This document shows positions 51,241-60,523 of a DNA stretch of 64,000 nucleotides, in pieces. Each line of letters starts with the position of its first letter. The stretch's first letter is position 1. The notes under the pieces are model-generated. The model had not been told where the DNA came from. It ran no database searches and worked only from the letters and a program-made list of their open reading frames with translations. The position numbers and the translations under genes are program-made. Source of the stretch: JACKOB01 sp024234575 (GTDB taxonomy: Bacteria; Pseudomonadota; Gammaproteobacteria; Pseudomonadales; Oleiphilaceae); assembly GCA_051208035.1 (NCBI GenBank), contig JBPJFZ010000004.1:248001-312000 (forward strand), written 5' to 3'.

Positions 51241-52017
51241 TTATTCAATCACCACCTTCAACTTACCCAAATAAGAAAAGTCTGTTTTCATCATCCTTTT
51301 CCCCGTCTGCGATTTATCGTCAGCATATTCTTCCACCACAAACGCACGGGTGAGCTGCTGAATACCTTGCTGTGATGCCTGCACAACGGTATCGAGAAGT
51401 TCACCGGTGGCATTACGCTTCGCGTCGCTGGATTGGTAAAGATTCAGTGGCGCGGAAGTAACAAACGCCAGCAGCAGGACGTCGCCGAGTGGGTCACTGG
51501 CGGCTCTGATGTTAAATCCGTTGAGGCTTTTGTTGATGTCGAGAGGGCCGGGTTGCATGTTGATCTGGCTGTCTTGGTGAAATCGGTTGGGGAATAACAC
51601 CGTTACTTCATCTCGGCTATCTACCTGCACGATATTCAAATAGCCTTTGCCGTAATGCGGCAGAATGATTTGCGATTCCAGCAGATCACCGACTTTGTAC
51701 ACCTGTTTTGATGAGTAAATTTGTAGTGGGGTAGTGGCTGTCATCGGCAACTGATGGGTGGTGGTTAGTTGATCCAGTCTTTGCCAGTTTGTGCCTTTTC
51801 TTTCTGCTGCCGGTTGTGGAACGCTACTGTCGCGAATACGAATTTGTAAGTCTCTGGTAGCCTCTGCAGCCCACAAGTTGCTAACGTCCAGGCTTGTCAC
51901 AAAGATCAATGTAAGGGTAGAAAAAAAACGTGGATTGCTCCTTACGGCTTTTTGTCTCGCCGCTTTTTTCGTCTTTGATGGGTAAAGTTTTGAGGCAACG
52001 TTTGAATAAGCAACCAT
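51241..52017 (-). CDS. DUF4384-like exported protein
   Basis: 258 residues. A positively charged N-terminus and hydrophobic FFSTLTLIFVTSLDVSNLWA form a late signal peptide (~33-50). Residues ~85-230 resemble DUF4384: LQIYSSKQVYKVGDLLESQI, GKGYLNIVQVDSRDEVTVLFPN, LLLAFVTSAPLNLY. DUF4384 often accompanies caspase-like or Ser/Thr-kinase genes in envelope systems (recollection). Third gene of a minus-strand set with the OmpA and lipoprotein genes. Confidence 0.65.
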   Translation of the reverse strand: MVAYSNVASKLYPSKTKKAARQKAVRSNPRFFSTLTLIFVTSLDVSNLWAAEATRDLQIRIRDSSVPQPAAERKGTNWQRLDQLTTTHQLPMTATTPLQIYSSKQVYKVGDLLESQIILPHYGKGYLNIVQVDSRDEVTVLFPNRFHQDSQINMQPGPLDINKSLNGFNIRAASDPLGDVLLLAFVTSAPLNLYQSSDAKRNATGELLDTVVQASQQGIQQLTRAFVVEEYADDKSQTGKRMMKTDFSYLGKLKVVIE

Positions 52018-52101
52018 GAGTTCACCTTGAAAAATAATCGGTCTGGTACGCCAGCCATTTTCTACATGCTATAGACGACTTAGCCGCGCCATTTTGACAA
52101 T

Positions 52102-52947
52102 TTAGTCGAGCACAATGTGTACCCGGCGATTGGCCCGGTAGGCCTCAGTGCTGTCTTCGTCGATTAGTGGTTCGGAGTCGCCTTTGCCGACAATTCGCAT
52201 ATCAACCTGGGACAGCAGGGGGTGGTTGTGCAGGTACTCTTCCACAGCAAGTGCGCGTTCGATGGATAATTCCTGATTGCGTTGATGTCTGGCGTCTGGG
52301 TCCGACTGGCCGGTTTTATCAGCATGACCGACAATTGTCAGGTGTTGGATATGACTGAATTCCGGGCTGGTTAAAACCGCAGCCAGGTTCGCTACTTCCT
52401 GCATGGATACTTCATCCAGCTCCGCCGAGCCGGTTTTAAAATGGGCTTTGATATCCACCTCGGGCTCGATAATAAATGCACGTGTAGGCTGCGCTTTTAA
52501 CATGCAGCTAAGATCCGCCTGGCTGAGGGAGGTGTTCGATCGGGCTTGATGGAAGCGCCTTTCTGCCACTTTCAGTAGCGCTGGTTTGACCTGACTATGG
52601 CACTGGGAAAAGTCGGTAATTTCCCCTTGAATTAACAATGTACTGCACCAGTGATCTTGCATAATGGCCAACTGTTCTTTTGCGGCGCACAGGTCGCCGT
52701 TGTTAACATCGTTCAGCACGCGACTGGTGTCATTTAAATAATGGGGTTGGGTCGGTTTGGCCCTTATTGAGTTCGGCAAAGGGGTGTGTTGATGATCTGC
52801 CTCATCGATCAAAAAATGTTGATTGCCAGCGTTGGCCAAAAGCATCGACGCATAGACAAAAAGATACAGTAAGCTTGCACCGAATAGGGCTATTCCCATC
52901 TGACGCATTAGGGTGCTGACACGGGCAGGAAGTTGAGGCAACAACAT
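52102..52947 (-). CDS. OmpA-domain membrane-anchored protein
   Basis: 281 residues. One N-terminal membrane segment (~14-37: MGIALFGASLLYLFVYASML). The C-terminal ~115 residues are an OmpA-type peptidoglycan-binding domain: IKAHFKTGSAELDEVSMQEV, LTIVGHADKTG, NQELSIERALAVEEYL, VGKGDSEPLIDE. This supplies the cell-wall anchor missing from the ExbD-like protein. Thirteen bases from the upstream lipoprotein stop. Confidence 0.85.
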   Translation of the reverse strand: MLLPQLPARVSTLMRQMGIALFGASLLYLFVYASMLLANAGNQHFLIDEADHQHTPLPNSIRAKPTQPHYLNDTSRVLNDVNNGDLCAAKEQLAIMQDHWCSTLLIQGEITDFSQCHSQVKPALLKVAERRFHQARSNTSLSQADLSCMLKAQPTRAFIIEPEVDIKAHFKTGSAELDEVSMQEVANLAAVLTSPEFSHIQHLTIVGHADKTGQSDPDARHQRNQELSIERALAVEEYLHNHPLLSQVDMRIVGKGDSEPLIDEDSTEAYRANRRVHIVLD

Positions 52948-52960
52948 CGATACTGTCCTG

Positions 52961-54505
52961 TTAATGACTAAACTGGCGCTTTTGCCAGATCAGTTGGCCA
53001 GCACTCGCGGCGGCTTCTACTTCTAGCCAGCGTTCAAAATCCGTTGGCGTTTGCAGGCTCGTGCTCTTTTTAACCTTTATGTCGTTTCGGCTATTGTCGG
53101 CAATCTCTGTGCCTTCGCAAAAGTCCCGCAGGGCATTCACCTTTGCGGTAAGGCGTTTGCTCGCGGCAGCAGTCTGGGTGGCAATGATGAAAAAGCTTTC
53201 CGTTCCTGGTTTGTTGCCTAGGTCCAGCGCTTTGACATTTCCATCCCGTGTGGGAAATCGCATTAGATCAAAGGCATCTAGGGTTTCTGGTATATCACTG
53301 AACAGACTGCATTGGCTGGGCAACATCCGTTGCAATGATTGCTGAGGTGTTTGATAAATCATAAATAGGGTGGCGGGTTTGTTGACGGTCGCCTCAATCG
53401 CAAAACACTGCCCGGCAATAAGGGTGGAATTTGGCCCAAGCTGATTTTCTCCGCGTTGCCAGGGTTGGTGGCTAGTGCAATCGGCTGGGTAGACCGGCGT
53501 GATTAAGCGTACTTGAGTAAATGCAAACGCTGGGGCGGGGCTGGTGGTGACTCTCGCAACCATCCTGTCCAGCTTGGCATAAGCAGTTGCGGTCGCCGGG
53601 CCATCCATTGGTGCGCCAGCGAAAATAGCTTCCTCGTCAGCGGTGAGTTTAGGGTTAACACGGATATGCGCCGTGATTTTGCTTAATCTCTGTGTGGGTT
53701 CTAAGACCGCCGCACTCAGGTGTAATAGGCTGTTGGCCTCCGCGATGGTATCGGCAATACGTATTTGTCGGTACTCGGCCAGTACGATGGCGGTGAGTTC
53801 TGTCGTGGTTTGTAAGAAGGCAGAATCAGCCTCGTCGACCACGGGGTAAAGGATTAAATAGTCTCTGGCGTGCTGGCTGAGAGCACAGGCGAGTTGCTTA
53901 CTCAACTGCTCGGCCAGCAGGTCGGCTTCGCTCGATTGAAAAGGGCGGTTGCGCGAGCCTTGCGCAGCGGCTGGCTTCTGAGTGGTGCTGAGGTTGGCCA
54001 GCCGATTCTCGATAAGCATCTCGGTATACGTATAGTGGATATCTGCTAGCTGACGCAAGTTATCATGGGCGTCATAGGCTTGGATCGATAGAGAAAGTTT
54101 ACCGGTTTGCCGGTTTTTGACGGATTCGACCCCGATGAGGATATCAACATCGGTGTTGTGCGCACAGCTCAGCGCCTGTAAATCAGTGCTGGATTCGTAT
54201 GATTCTGATGGAAGTAGCTGTACTTCCTGGATCGCCGACAGTGCGTTAACAATTTGTTGGCGGACGGAAGTCGTCAGTGCATTGCTGCTTTCTACCCTGT
54301 CGCCATCCTCCATCTCAACCACCTGCACTAATTGATTTTTAAAAATGGGCAGGGTGGTAAGTTTTCGTGTTAAGTCCGGGATAACCTGCGTCTGTATCCA
54401 GGCGTCCGGTGTTTGGCTGGGGGCCTCTCTTAATGATGCGCAACCACTTAGGCTGAGCAGCGTGATTAAGGGAAGCGCAAATATCCATAAGCGTAACAAG
54501 TGCAT
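52961..54505 (-). CDS. Large lipoprotein with DUF4384-like domain
   Basis: 514 residues from the ATG whose signal peptide is intact (LPLITLLSLSGC, lipobox Cys22). An upstream ATG at 54589 would add 28 residues with a run of seven Gln, putting the signal peptide too far in. Middle is alpha/beta with repeated strand-helix units (~40-220 resembling CsgG/FlgO-like folds, unproven). Residues ~350-470 resemble DUF4384: SLQRMLPSQCSLFSDIPE and the preceding ATLFMIYQTP. Heads the divergent minus-strand operon. Confidence 0.6.
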   Translation of the reverse strand: MHLLRLWIFALPLITLLSLSGCASLREAPSQTPDAWIQTQVIPDLTRKLTTLPIFKNQLVQVVEMEDGDRVESSNALTTSVRQQIVNALSAIQEVQLLPSESYESSTDLQALSCAHNTDVDILIGVESVKNRQTGKLSLSIQAYDAHDNLRQLADIHYTYTEMLIENRLANLSTTQKPAAAQGSRNRPFQSSEADLLAEQLSKQLACALSQHARDYLILYPVVDEADSAFLQTTTELTAIVLAEYRQIRIADTIAEANSLLHLSAAVLEPTQRLSKITAHIRVNPKLTADEEAIFAGAPMDGPATATAYAKLDRMVARVTTSPAPAFAFTQVRLITPVYPADCTSHQPWQRGENQLGPNSTLIAGQCFAIEATVNKPATLFMIYQTPQQSLQRMLPSQCSLFSDIPETLDAFDLMRFPTRDGNVKALDLGNKPGTESFFIIATQTAAASKRLTAKVNALRDFCEGTEIADNSRNDIKVKKSTSLQTPTDFERWLEVEAAASAGQLIWQKRQFSH

Positions 54506-54777
54506 TCTAGTTTCCGGCCCTGTTTGAAAAATGGGTGGCTGTTGTTGCTGTTGCTGCTGCGATCGCTTCTCTATCTGCTTTTTCTCCATCTATCTCTTTT
54601 AACGCTTTCTGAATCCGTTCGGTGTTATCGCGAAGTTCAGTGCAAACCGTATCGTTACAAGACGACGCTTTAGGCCATTAGTGAGAGAAAAATGCAGAAA
54701 GATTTTCGCAATTAACCGCGCCGATTGCGCTGTATTAACTAGAATTTGGGTATGGCGTTATTTTAAAAGCGAGACAT
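54506..54777. promoter_or_regulatory. Divergent promoter region of the putative signalling locus
   Basis: About 270 bases between the lipoprotein operon and the sigma-like operon. Both operons should start here, so one control element could regulate both. A CAG/CAA-rich stretch at about 54538-54563 lies in the leader on the lipoprotein side. Confidence 0.4.
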
Positions 54778-56136
54778 ATGCAAGTTAGCTGGCAAGATCT
54801 GTTGTTTGGCGACAGTTTCCAAGGTGATAGCAACCAGCCCTTTGATGGGTTTTTAAAGTCGACAACGCGTGTGGCGGCGGTGGGTCATAACGCCTTTTCG
54901 ATAGAGGCGCATGCATTGGCGATGGCCGATCTTGCCGCCGACAACTGGCAACGGCTGAACGGCTTTAGCGTTGATGAACGCTTAGTAAAGGAAGTGGTGG
55001 CCAAAAAGCTGGCGCAGATGCCTGGCATCGCATCGGAGGACATCGACAGGGTACGTCAGCTGAGCCAACAGTTTGCCATTCGCTGTCAGTTAAAACGTTT
55101 TGTGACCGATCAGTACCTGGCCTTGTTACATCAGCACTACGCCAGACTTGCCGAAAACACCCAGACCGTCGATTGGCAATGGCTGCTTTATAAGCCGGCG
55201 CCGGAGGCGCGCAATAAAACCTTACATGCCGCCTGTGCGGCTATTGCGGCGCATATTTTCTGGAATGAGGAACTGGCCCGACAAGTCACCGATAATGCGA
55301 TACGACGGATGAGCGAAGATAACTGGGCAAAACTGTCGGGTTATCAGGGCTTAGGTAGCGCCGAGGGCTATTTTAAAAAAGTCTTTCACACGCAGGTACA
55401 GGATTTTTTCAAAGCGATGTATGGCTCCTGTCAGCCGAAAGTCTGGATTCGCAATGCTGGGGCTATCATGGTGAAGCTGTTCAAAAAACTCTGTTGTGAA
55501 AAAATACCCGCACAACAACTTTGCGAACATCATGAGCAACTGCAAAGAGATCTTCTGCTGGCAAGTTCGGATGACGAGGATAGCGTGGTTGCTACGGATT
55601 CCGCATCGATAACGCCAGCGCAATTGAAGGATTGCATCCGCTTGATATTGCAGAAGGAAGTGAACTGCCAGCAGCGCAAATTTGAGGAGGTGAACGACTC
55701 TGCCACCCGCGCCGATGAAGAAGGGACTTCGGTCATTGAGGTTAGTGCCGGGCAGAGTTTTGAAGATGAAGCGACTTTGGCCAGTTGGCAGGTAACATTG
55801 ATCGCTTTGCAGGTACTGATTGGTCAGACTTCGCTGACTGAGGCGATCGCTGGACTGGAAAACGCTGCGAAGGATGGCCCCGGCTTACCCTTATTTGCAA
55901 CCAGCCGAGCCGTATTGGCGGTGTTGCAGAAAACAGATCAGGCCAGATTAGCAAAACTTCAGTTGACGGAGCGGGAGAAACTCACCGTGCAGTATCGATT
56001 TATTCACCATCTGTCTCGTCTGGAAACGGCTGCCCAAATGTCGCAGCAGTTGCTTAAAAAAGTAGAAACACATCAGGTTCGTTATGAAGAGGAAAAAGCA
56101 CTGGAGAAACTCAAAAAGCTGCTTGCGGATGAATAA
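54778..56136 (+). CDS. Divergent ECF-sigma-like protein
   Basis: 452 residues, cytoplasmic. The middle (~180-260) resembles the ECF sigma region 2: LSGYQGLGSAEGYFKKVFHT followed by VQDFFKAMYG and a WIRNAGAIMVKLFKKLCCEK segment, like the IDFxRxxYGxWRPSxxARRLGxxAxxLERLL pattern in some ECF factors I recall. N- and C-terminal extensions of ~180 and ~190 residues are unusual for ECF factors; the end is a Lys/Glu-rich coiled coil. The next gene looks anti-sigma-like, which supports the reading. Could instead be an unrelated helical protein. Confidence 0.5.
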   Translation: MQVSWQDLLFGDSFQGDSNQPFDGFLKSTTRVAAVGHNAFSIEAHALAMADLAADNWQRLNGFSVDERLVKEVVAKKLAQMPGIASEDIDRVRQLSQQFAIRCQLKRFVTDQYLALLHQHYARLAENTQTVDWQWLLYKPAPEARNKTLHAACAAIAAHIFWNEELARQVTDNAIRRMSEDNWAKLSGYQGLGSAEGYFKKVFHTQVQDFFKAMYGSCQPKVWIRNAGAIMVKLFKKLCCEKIPAQQLCEHHEQLQRDLLLASSDDEDSVVATDSASITPAQLKDCIRLILQKEVNCQQRKFEEVNDSATRADEEGTSVIEVSAGQSFEDEATLASWQVTLIALQVLIGQTSLTEAIAGLENAAKDGPGLPLFATSRAVLAVLQKTDQARLAKLQLTEREKLTVQYRFIHHLSRLETAAQMSQQLLKKVETHQVRYEEEKALEKLKKLLADE

Positions 56137-56268
56137 ATCCTCAATTGTGGCAGACGTATTCGTCCAATGGAGGTGGAAGTGCAGGCATGGCTTCAAGGTA
56201 GGCGCCCAGTTACAGGGGGTGTTTTGCCTAACTTTTGACAACGCATTCTTCTTGCCCAGTGTGACATT

Positions 56269-57228
56269 ATGAGTACATCAGATACACCCGAAAACAGTCC
56301 TGCTCAGACAGGCGATACGGGGCAATTGGCCCCTGATCAACAAAACCAGTTACTGGCACAGGTGTTGCTCAGCCTGCAGACTGAGGATGATAACCCCTAT
56401 GAGGTGGGCGATGAAATGCTGGTCGCTTTCTGTGAAGGGCGTCTGTCGGAGCACGAAGCGAGCGTAGTGCAACGTTGTCTGGCCCACAACCCGGAGGCGT
56501 TGGCAGCGAGTATCCTGTTAACGCGAGAATATCTGGCCCGCCAGCTTGCGCCCGACAAATCAGCGTCGATACTTAGCCGTATTTGGGGTTGGTTGAGCGA
56601 GCACAAAGGGATGAGTTTTGCCGGGGCCGGGTCGGCATTGGCGACGGCCTTTGCCTTGGTGCTGGTGTTCACCGGATCGGTGTATCAAGCGCTCGATAGC
56701 GAATTTGCGCGTTACCGTAATCAAACTGAAAAACCTACGGTGAATTGGGGTGCATGGGTTCCTGGTGTGCCTGCGGAATCCAGAGGCATAGCCGGCGCGA
56801 GGGGCTCTGATAGCGACCCGTTTATGCATGGCTATGGTGAAGGTATCCGTCTGGGGCTACAAGCATTTGCGCATCTGGATGCCGCGCAGAAAACTCAGTT
56901 GAATTCTGTGCCCGTTGCGGCAGTTGACTGTGATCCTGCCACCGTTAAAAACTGTGCTGAGACCCTCAAACAAGGCCGTTATGCCGGGCAGTGGGTAGCG
57001 CTGGCCTACGTTAGTTGCCATCGTGCAACGGATGGTGCAACGGATGGCGCAATGGCTGAAGAGGGGCGTGGATGGATTGCGAACCACCGCTCTTCCTTAG
57101 AAAGGTTGATCAAAGAAAGCCAGTCTTCGTCCGCTGATTTTCTCCATTCAGGTATGCAGCGATTAGCCCAAACCGATTCTGACGTGGATCAATGTGCGAT
57201 AATCCAGCAATTGCTGGTAGCGGAATAA
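56269..57228 (+). CDS. Anti-sigma-like membrane protein
   Basis: 319 residues. N-terminal cytoplasmic part has LVAFCEGRLSEHEASVVQRC, like the zinc-finger-type anti-sigma N-terminus (AYLDGELSxxE...). One membrane segment near 119-142 (SFAGAGSALATAFALVLVF), then a ~175-residue periplasmic part with several cysteines and an imperfect TDGATDGAM repeat. No clear catalytic motif. Adjacent to the sigma-like gene (132-base gap) and 33 bases from the kinase gene. A membrane-held factor released by cleavage is a good hypothesis. Confidence 0.5.
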   Translation: MSTSDTPENSPAQTGDTGQLAPDQQNQLLAQVLLSLQTEDDNPYEVGDEMLVAFCEGRLSEHEASVVQRCLAHNPEALAASILLTREYLARQLAPDKSASILSRIWGWLSEHKGMSFAGAGSALATAFALVLVFTGSVYQALDSEFARYRNQTEKPTVNWGAWVPGVPAESRGIAGARGSDSDPFMHGYGEGIRLGLQAFAHLDAAQKTQLNSVPVAAVDCDPATVKNCAETLKQGRYAGQWVALAYVSCHRATDGATDGAMAEEGRGWIANHRSSLERLIKESQSSSADFLHSGMQRLAQTDSDVDQCAIIQQLLVAE

Positions 57229-57261
57229 AGCGCGGATTTTTTAACGATGGCAGAAGCATAA

Positions 57262-59394
57262 ATGACAACGCACTCCCAGGCACTGCCGATAAGTACATTG
57301 ATTGGCCAATACGAAATTAAAGCCATACTTGGGGCGGGTAGCTTTGCCATTACTTATCGTGCATGGGATCACCAGTTACATCGTGACGTTGCGATTAAAG
57401 AGTTTTTGCCGTCGGCATTAACGCAGCGAGAATTCCCGGCGCTATTAGTTCAGGCCCGGCCTGAATGTGTGGACGACTATGCCAGGGCATTGCAGAATTT
57501 TCTCGTAGAAGCGCGCATTCTGGCGAAATTTACGCACCCGAATGTGGTGCGGGTGGTCGCCTATCTTGAAAAGAACAATACCGCCTATTTGATTATGGAG
57601 TTTGAAGAGGGCGAGACCCTGGCCGAACATATCAAGCGCGCACATGGACCGCTGAGTCAGCAAGCCTGTTTATCGATTTTTCTGCCTCTGTTGCAGGGGC
57701 TGCAAACGGTTCATCAGGCACATTTTCTGCATCGCGATATCAAACCGGGCAATATTTATTTACGCCGCAATGGCGAGCCGGTCTGGATAGATTTTGGTGC
57801 TTCCCGAGAGCTGATAGAAGGACATAGCCAAAACATGACGGGGATCGTCACCCCCGGTTACGCTGCCAGTGAACAATATTCGATCGACAGCAAAAAACAG
57901 GGGCCCTGGACGGATTTGTACAGTGTGGGGGCTACCCTGTATCGCTGTGCTTTGGGGGTTGAACCTGCGCCGACGCCGGCACGGGCACATGCCCTGATGG
58001 ATGGGGATGCCGACCCGTTGCAGGCAGCCGTCGTCTTAGGGGCAGGGCGATTTGATGAAGCGTTTCTGCAGAGTATCGACTGGATGCTGATGATCCCGAT
58101 TAAATCCCGGCCACAGAACGTCTCACAGGTGCTGCAAAAATTGGCGCAGGCCGGGCTGCTGTCAGCGGCACAAGGAAGGGACGTAGTTATGGAGGATTGG
58201 GAAAAACGAGACCCCAATCCAACGGTGATTCTTAAGGAGCATGAAAAGGGCTTTGATGAAGACGATGGTCAGGGCTCGGCGACGGCGCGCAATCGAAAAC
58301 AAGCTCGCGTATTTGGCTTGCCCCTGTTTGCCGTGATAGCCGTGGGTGGATATTCTCTGTTAGCGCCGCACTCGCTATGGGAGTCGTTTAAGAAAGGGAA
58401 CGAGGCTCTTCCCTTGACCAGCCAAGATAATTTGCCTGTGACTGCCGGGGCGGAAAAGGCTCAGGGGGCATCTACTTATCCGGTCAGGCTGGATGTCACC
58501 CCGGCAGGGGCCGAAATCCTGGTCAACGGACAACCCTGGCTGCCAGAGACGCCGCTGGAAGAGGGCCGATATGCGATCGCCATCAGCGCCGAAGGCTATT
58601 ATCCCTACCTCGGGGAAATAAGTGTTGGCCCCGGTAACGGCCTTGATAAGATTCATTTAGCACCGCGAGTTGCCTCAGTTAAAGAGCATAGCGCGGTTGA
58701 ATCCTATAAATCACCGTTGCTGAAAAGGTTGAAATTGGCCTTAGTGGCTGTTCCTGCCGGCAGTTTCCAGGTGCATGCGACGGAAAATAATCGCGGCTTG
58801 AATCGCAACCCGCCTGTCGGTGTTGCCGCGTTTAACCTGATGAAATACGAAGTCACCCAAGGCCAGTGGCTTGATATTATGGGTAGTAACCCCGCCTATT
58901 TTACGGACTGTGGCCTGGATTGTCCGGTGGAGCAGGTGAGTTGGAATGACATTCAGGGCTTTATAACCAGACTGAATCAGATGACGGGGATGCACTTTCG
59001 GCTACCGACCGAAGTGGAGTGGGAATACGCCTGCCGTAGCGGTGGCAAAGAGCAAATCTATTGCGGCGGAGAGGCACTGAATTCACTTGCCTGGTATGCC
59101 GGCAATAGTGGCCAGAGGACACGCCCGGTAGGCAAAAAAGAACCCAACGGCCTTGGCTTGTATGATATGTCTGGCAATGTCTGGGAATGGACACAAGGTT
59201 GCTACCAGGGCGGTTATTCTACGCTCAGCAAAAATGGGGCGGGAACAGAAAACACCGTTTGTGCCCGACGCGTGTTACGGGGTGGATCCTGGTTTCACGA
59301 CTCGGATTTGTTAGCAGCCGACTATCGTTACAGTAATGATGCCTCTTATCGTCTATATAACGGTGGCTTTCGTCTGGTGCAGGTGGATGAGTAA
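57262..59394 (+). CDS. Transmembrane Ser/Thr kinase with PEGA and formylglycine-enzyme-like domains
   Basis: 710 residues. Kinase ~15-290: GAGSFAITYRA (Gly loop), VAIKEF (Lys ~46), HRDIKPGN (catalytic loop near 158), DFGAS (near 177), a GYAASEQY activation-segment end. One membrane segment ~351-368. PEGA-like ~405-470 (VRLDVTPAGAEILVNGQPW, EEGRYAIAISAEGYYPY). ~490-708 formylglycine-generating-enzyme/SUMF-like: MKYEVTQGQWLDIM, RLPTEVEWEYACRSGG, GNVWEWTQGCY, RRVLRGGSWF. Kinase inside, other domains periplasmic. Such hybrids usually use the SUMF-like domain for sensing rather than sulfatase activation. Confidence 0.9.
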   Translation: MTTHSQALPISTLIGQYEIKAILGAGSFAITYRAWDHQLHRDVAIKEFLPSALTQREFPALLVQARPECVDDYARALQNFLVEARILAKFTHPNVVRVVAYLEKNNTAYLIMEFEEGETLAEHIKRAHGPLSQQACLSIFLPLLQGLQTVHQAHFLHRDIKPGNIYLRRNGEPVWIDFGASRELIEGHSQNMTGIVTPGYAASEQYSIDSKKQGPWTDLYSVGATLYRCALGVEPAPTPARAHALMDGDADPLQAAVVLGAGRFDEAFLQSIDWMLMIPIKSRPQNVSQVLQKLAQAGLLSAAQGRDVVMEDWEKRDPNPTVILKEHEKGFDEDDGQGSATARNRKQARVFGLPLFAVIAVGGYSLLAPHSLWESFKKGNEALPLTSQDNLPVTAGAEKAQGASTYPVRLDVTPAGAEILVNGQPWLPETPLEEGRYAIAISAEGYYPYLGEISVGPGNGLDKIHLAPRVASVKEHSAVESYKSPLLKRLKLALVAVPAGSFQVHATENNRGLNRNPPVGVAAFNLMKYEVTQGQWLDIMGSNPAYFTDCGLDCPVEQVSWNDIQGFITRLNQMTGMHFRLPTEVEWEYACRSGGKEQIYCGGEALNSLAWYAGNSGQRTRPVGKKEPNGLGLYDMSGNVWEWTQGCYQGGYSTLSKNGAGTENTVCARRVLRGGSWFHDSDLLAADYRYSNDASYRLYNGGFRLVQVDE

Positions 59395-59562
59395 GCCGAA
59401 AACAGCTTTAGCAGATTTTACGCCCCCCTGGATAATGGCTTTAGAAATTTAATAACCGTCTGAAAAGTTTCTCCTCTCACGAATAATATTTTTTCTCAAT
59501 AAATTCTCCCTGAGGCGTCTAGCTTCTACAACAGAAAGCAGACCAATTCAGGAGAACGCGCT

Positions 59563-60381
59563 GTGGAAAATAAACAGGCTGCAACACCCTTAAAATCAAT
59601 CATGCTAGCCTCGGTCATCAGCCTATCGACGATGAATGTGAGCCAGGTACTTGCGTCAACCCCGACGCTGGATTTATTCCCTATCTCGGTGAAAGAGCAG
59701 ATTCGCGAGACCAGTGAGGCGGCAAAAACCATCGAGAATAATATCCAGGGCGTGATTACCCAGATGGATGCCCAGCATGAGCTTTATGTCGCCAGCAAAT
59801 GTGACGCGGTTACGGCGGATGCGGGTTGCGCGGCGATCAAACGCAATATCAACCAATCCTTTCTTGAAATGTTAACCCAGGTTGAGGCATCGCTGCCGAC
59901 GGTCGAAAATGCCATGACCAAAATTAAAACCGGTATGGAAACCAGTCTGCGCAGTAAAATCGGCTTAGGGATGTCGCCAAGAGAGTTGCAGGCCCACATT
60001 GCCGGTAAGCGCAGCTCGGTCGGCAAAGATAATCCGGCACGCAAGCGCACCGCCAATCTCAGCAGTGTGTTTTCCAAATACTACCAACTGATCAGCACCA
60101 ATCGTGATGGCAGCTCGATACCTACCATGGCGGCGGGTATTTATCTGGATAGTCTGGAGACCCTGGAATACACCAGCATGATCAAGCAGGAAATCGCCAT
60201 TGCCAAAGTCGAAGCCGAGTTGCGGGATATCTACAGCGATGTCACACCGCAAATGATGGCGACTGTCTCGGGGGTAAAAACGCTGTTGTTTGGCGCAGAA
60301 GAAGAGGCACCGATGGCGCCAGCAGAAGCCCCTCCGGCGTATATCGATAGCAATATCGCCGAATTGCAGATCGACCTTTAG
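59563..60381 (+). CDS. Exported hypothetical protein in the kinase-caspase operon
   Basis: 272 residues. GTG start chosen for the AGGAGAACGC site and N-terminal signal peptide (~1-32: SIMLASVISLSTMNVSQVLAS). Helical mature protein with two cysteines close together (SKCDAVTADAGCA) and a Pro/Ala/Glu-rich end. No family recognised. It is 170 bases after the kinase gene and its 3' end is followed by another exported protein gene. Probably periplasmic; could be a ligand or target of the periplasmic caspase or SUMF-like domains. Confidence 0.6.
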   Translation: MENKQAATPLKSIMLASVISLSTMNVSQVLASTPTLDLFPISVKEQIRETSEAAKTIENNIQGVITQMDAQHELYVASKCDAVTADAGCAAIKRNINQSFLEMLTQVEASLPTVENAMTKIKTGMETSLRSKIGLGMSPRELQAHIAGKRSSVGKDNPARKRTANLSSVFSKYYQLISTNRDGSSIPTMAAGIYLDSLETLEYTSMIKQEIAIAKVEAELRDIYSDVTPQMMATVSGVKTLLFGAEEEAPMAPAEAPPAYIDSNIAELQIDL

Positions 60382-60523
60382 TGTTTGTTTTGGATGCCGT
60401 GCCTGGTTTTTTAAAAACAGTTTAGATAAAAGTTTAAAAAACAGGTTCAGAAAACAGGTTTGGAAGTTGGGTGTGGAAATAACGCGGGTTGAATCCGCGA
60501 ACGAGAAATTACCGGAGTTACTT

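Noticed and set aside
49528..52947. Zorya defence system
   Set aside because: The motor-like pair is suggestive, but the ExbD-like chain lacks the OmpA domain of ZorB and no ZorC/D/E-type helicase or nuclease gene is near.
54538..54563. Poly-Gln extension at the start of the DUF4384-like lipoprotein
   Set aside because: It would put the lipoprotein signal peptide 28 residues inside the protein; better read as leader DNA with CAG/CAA repeats.
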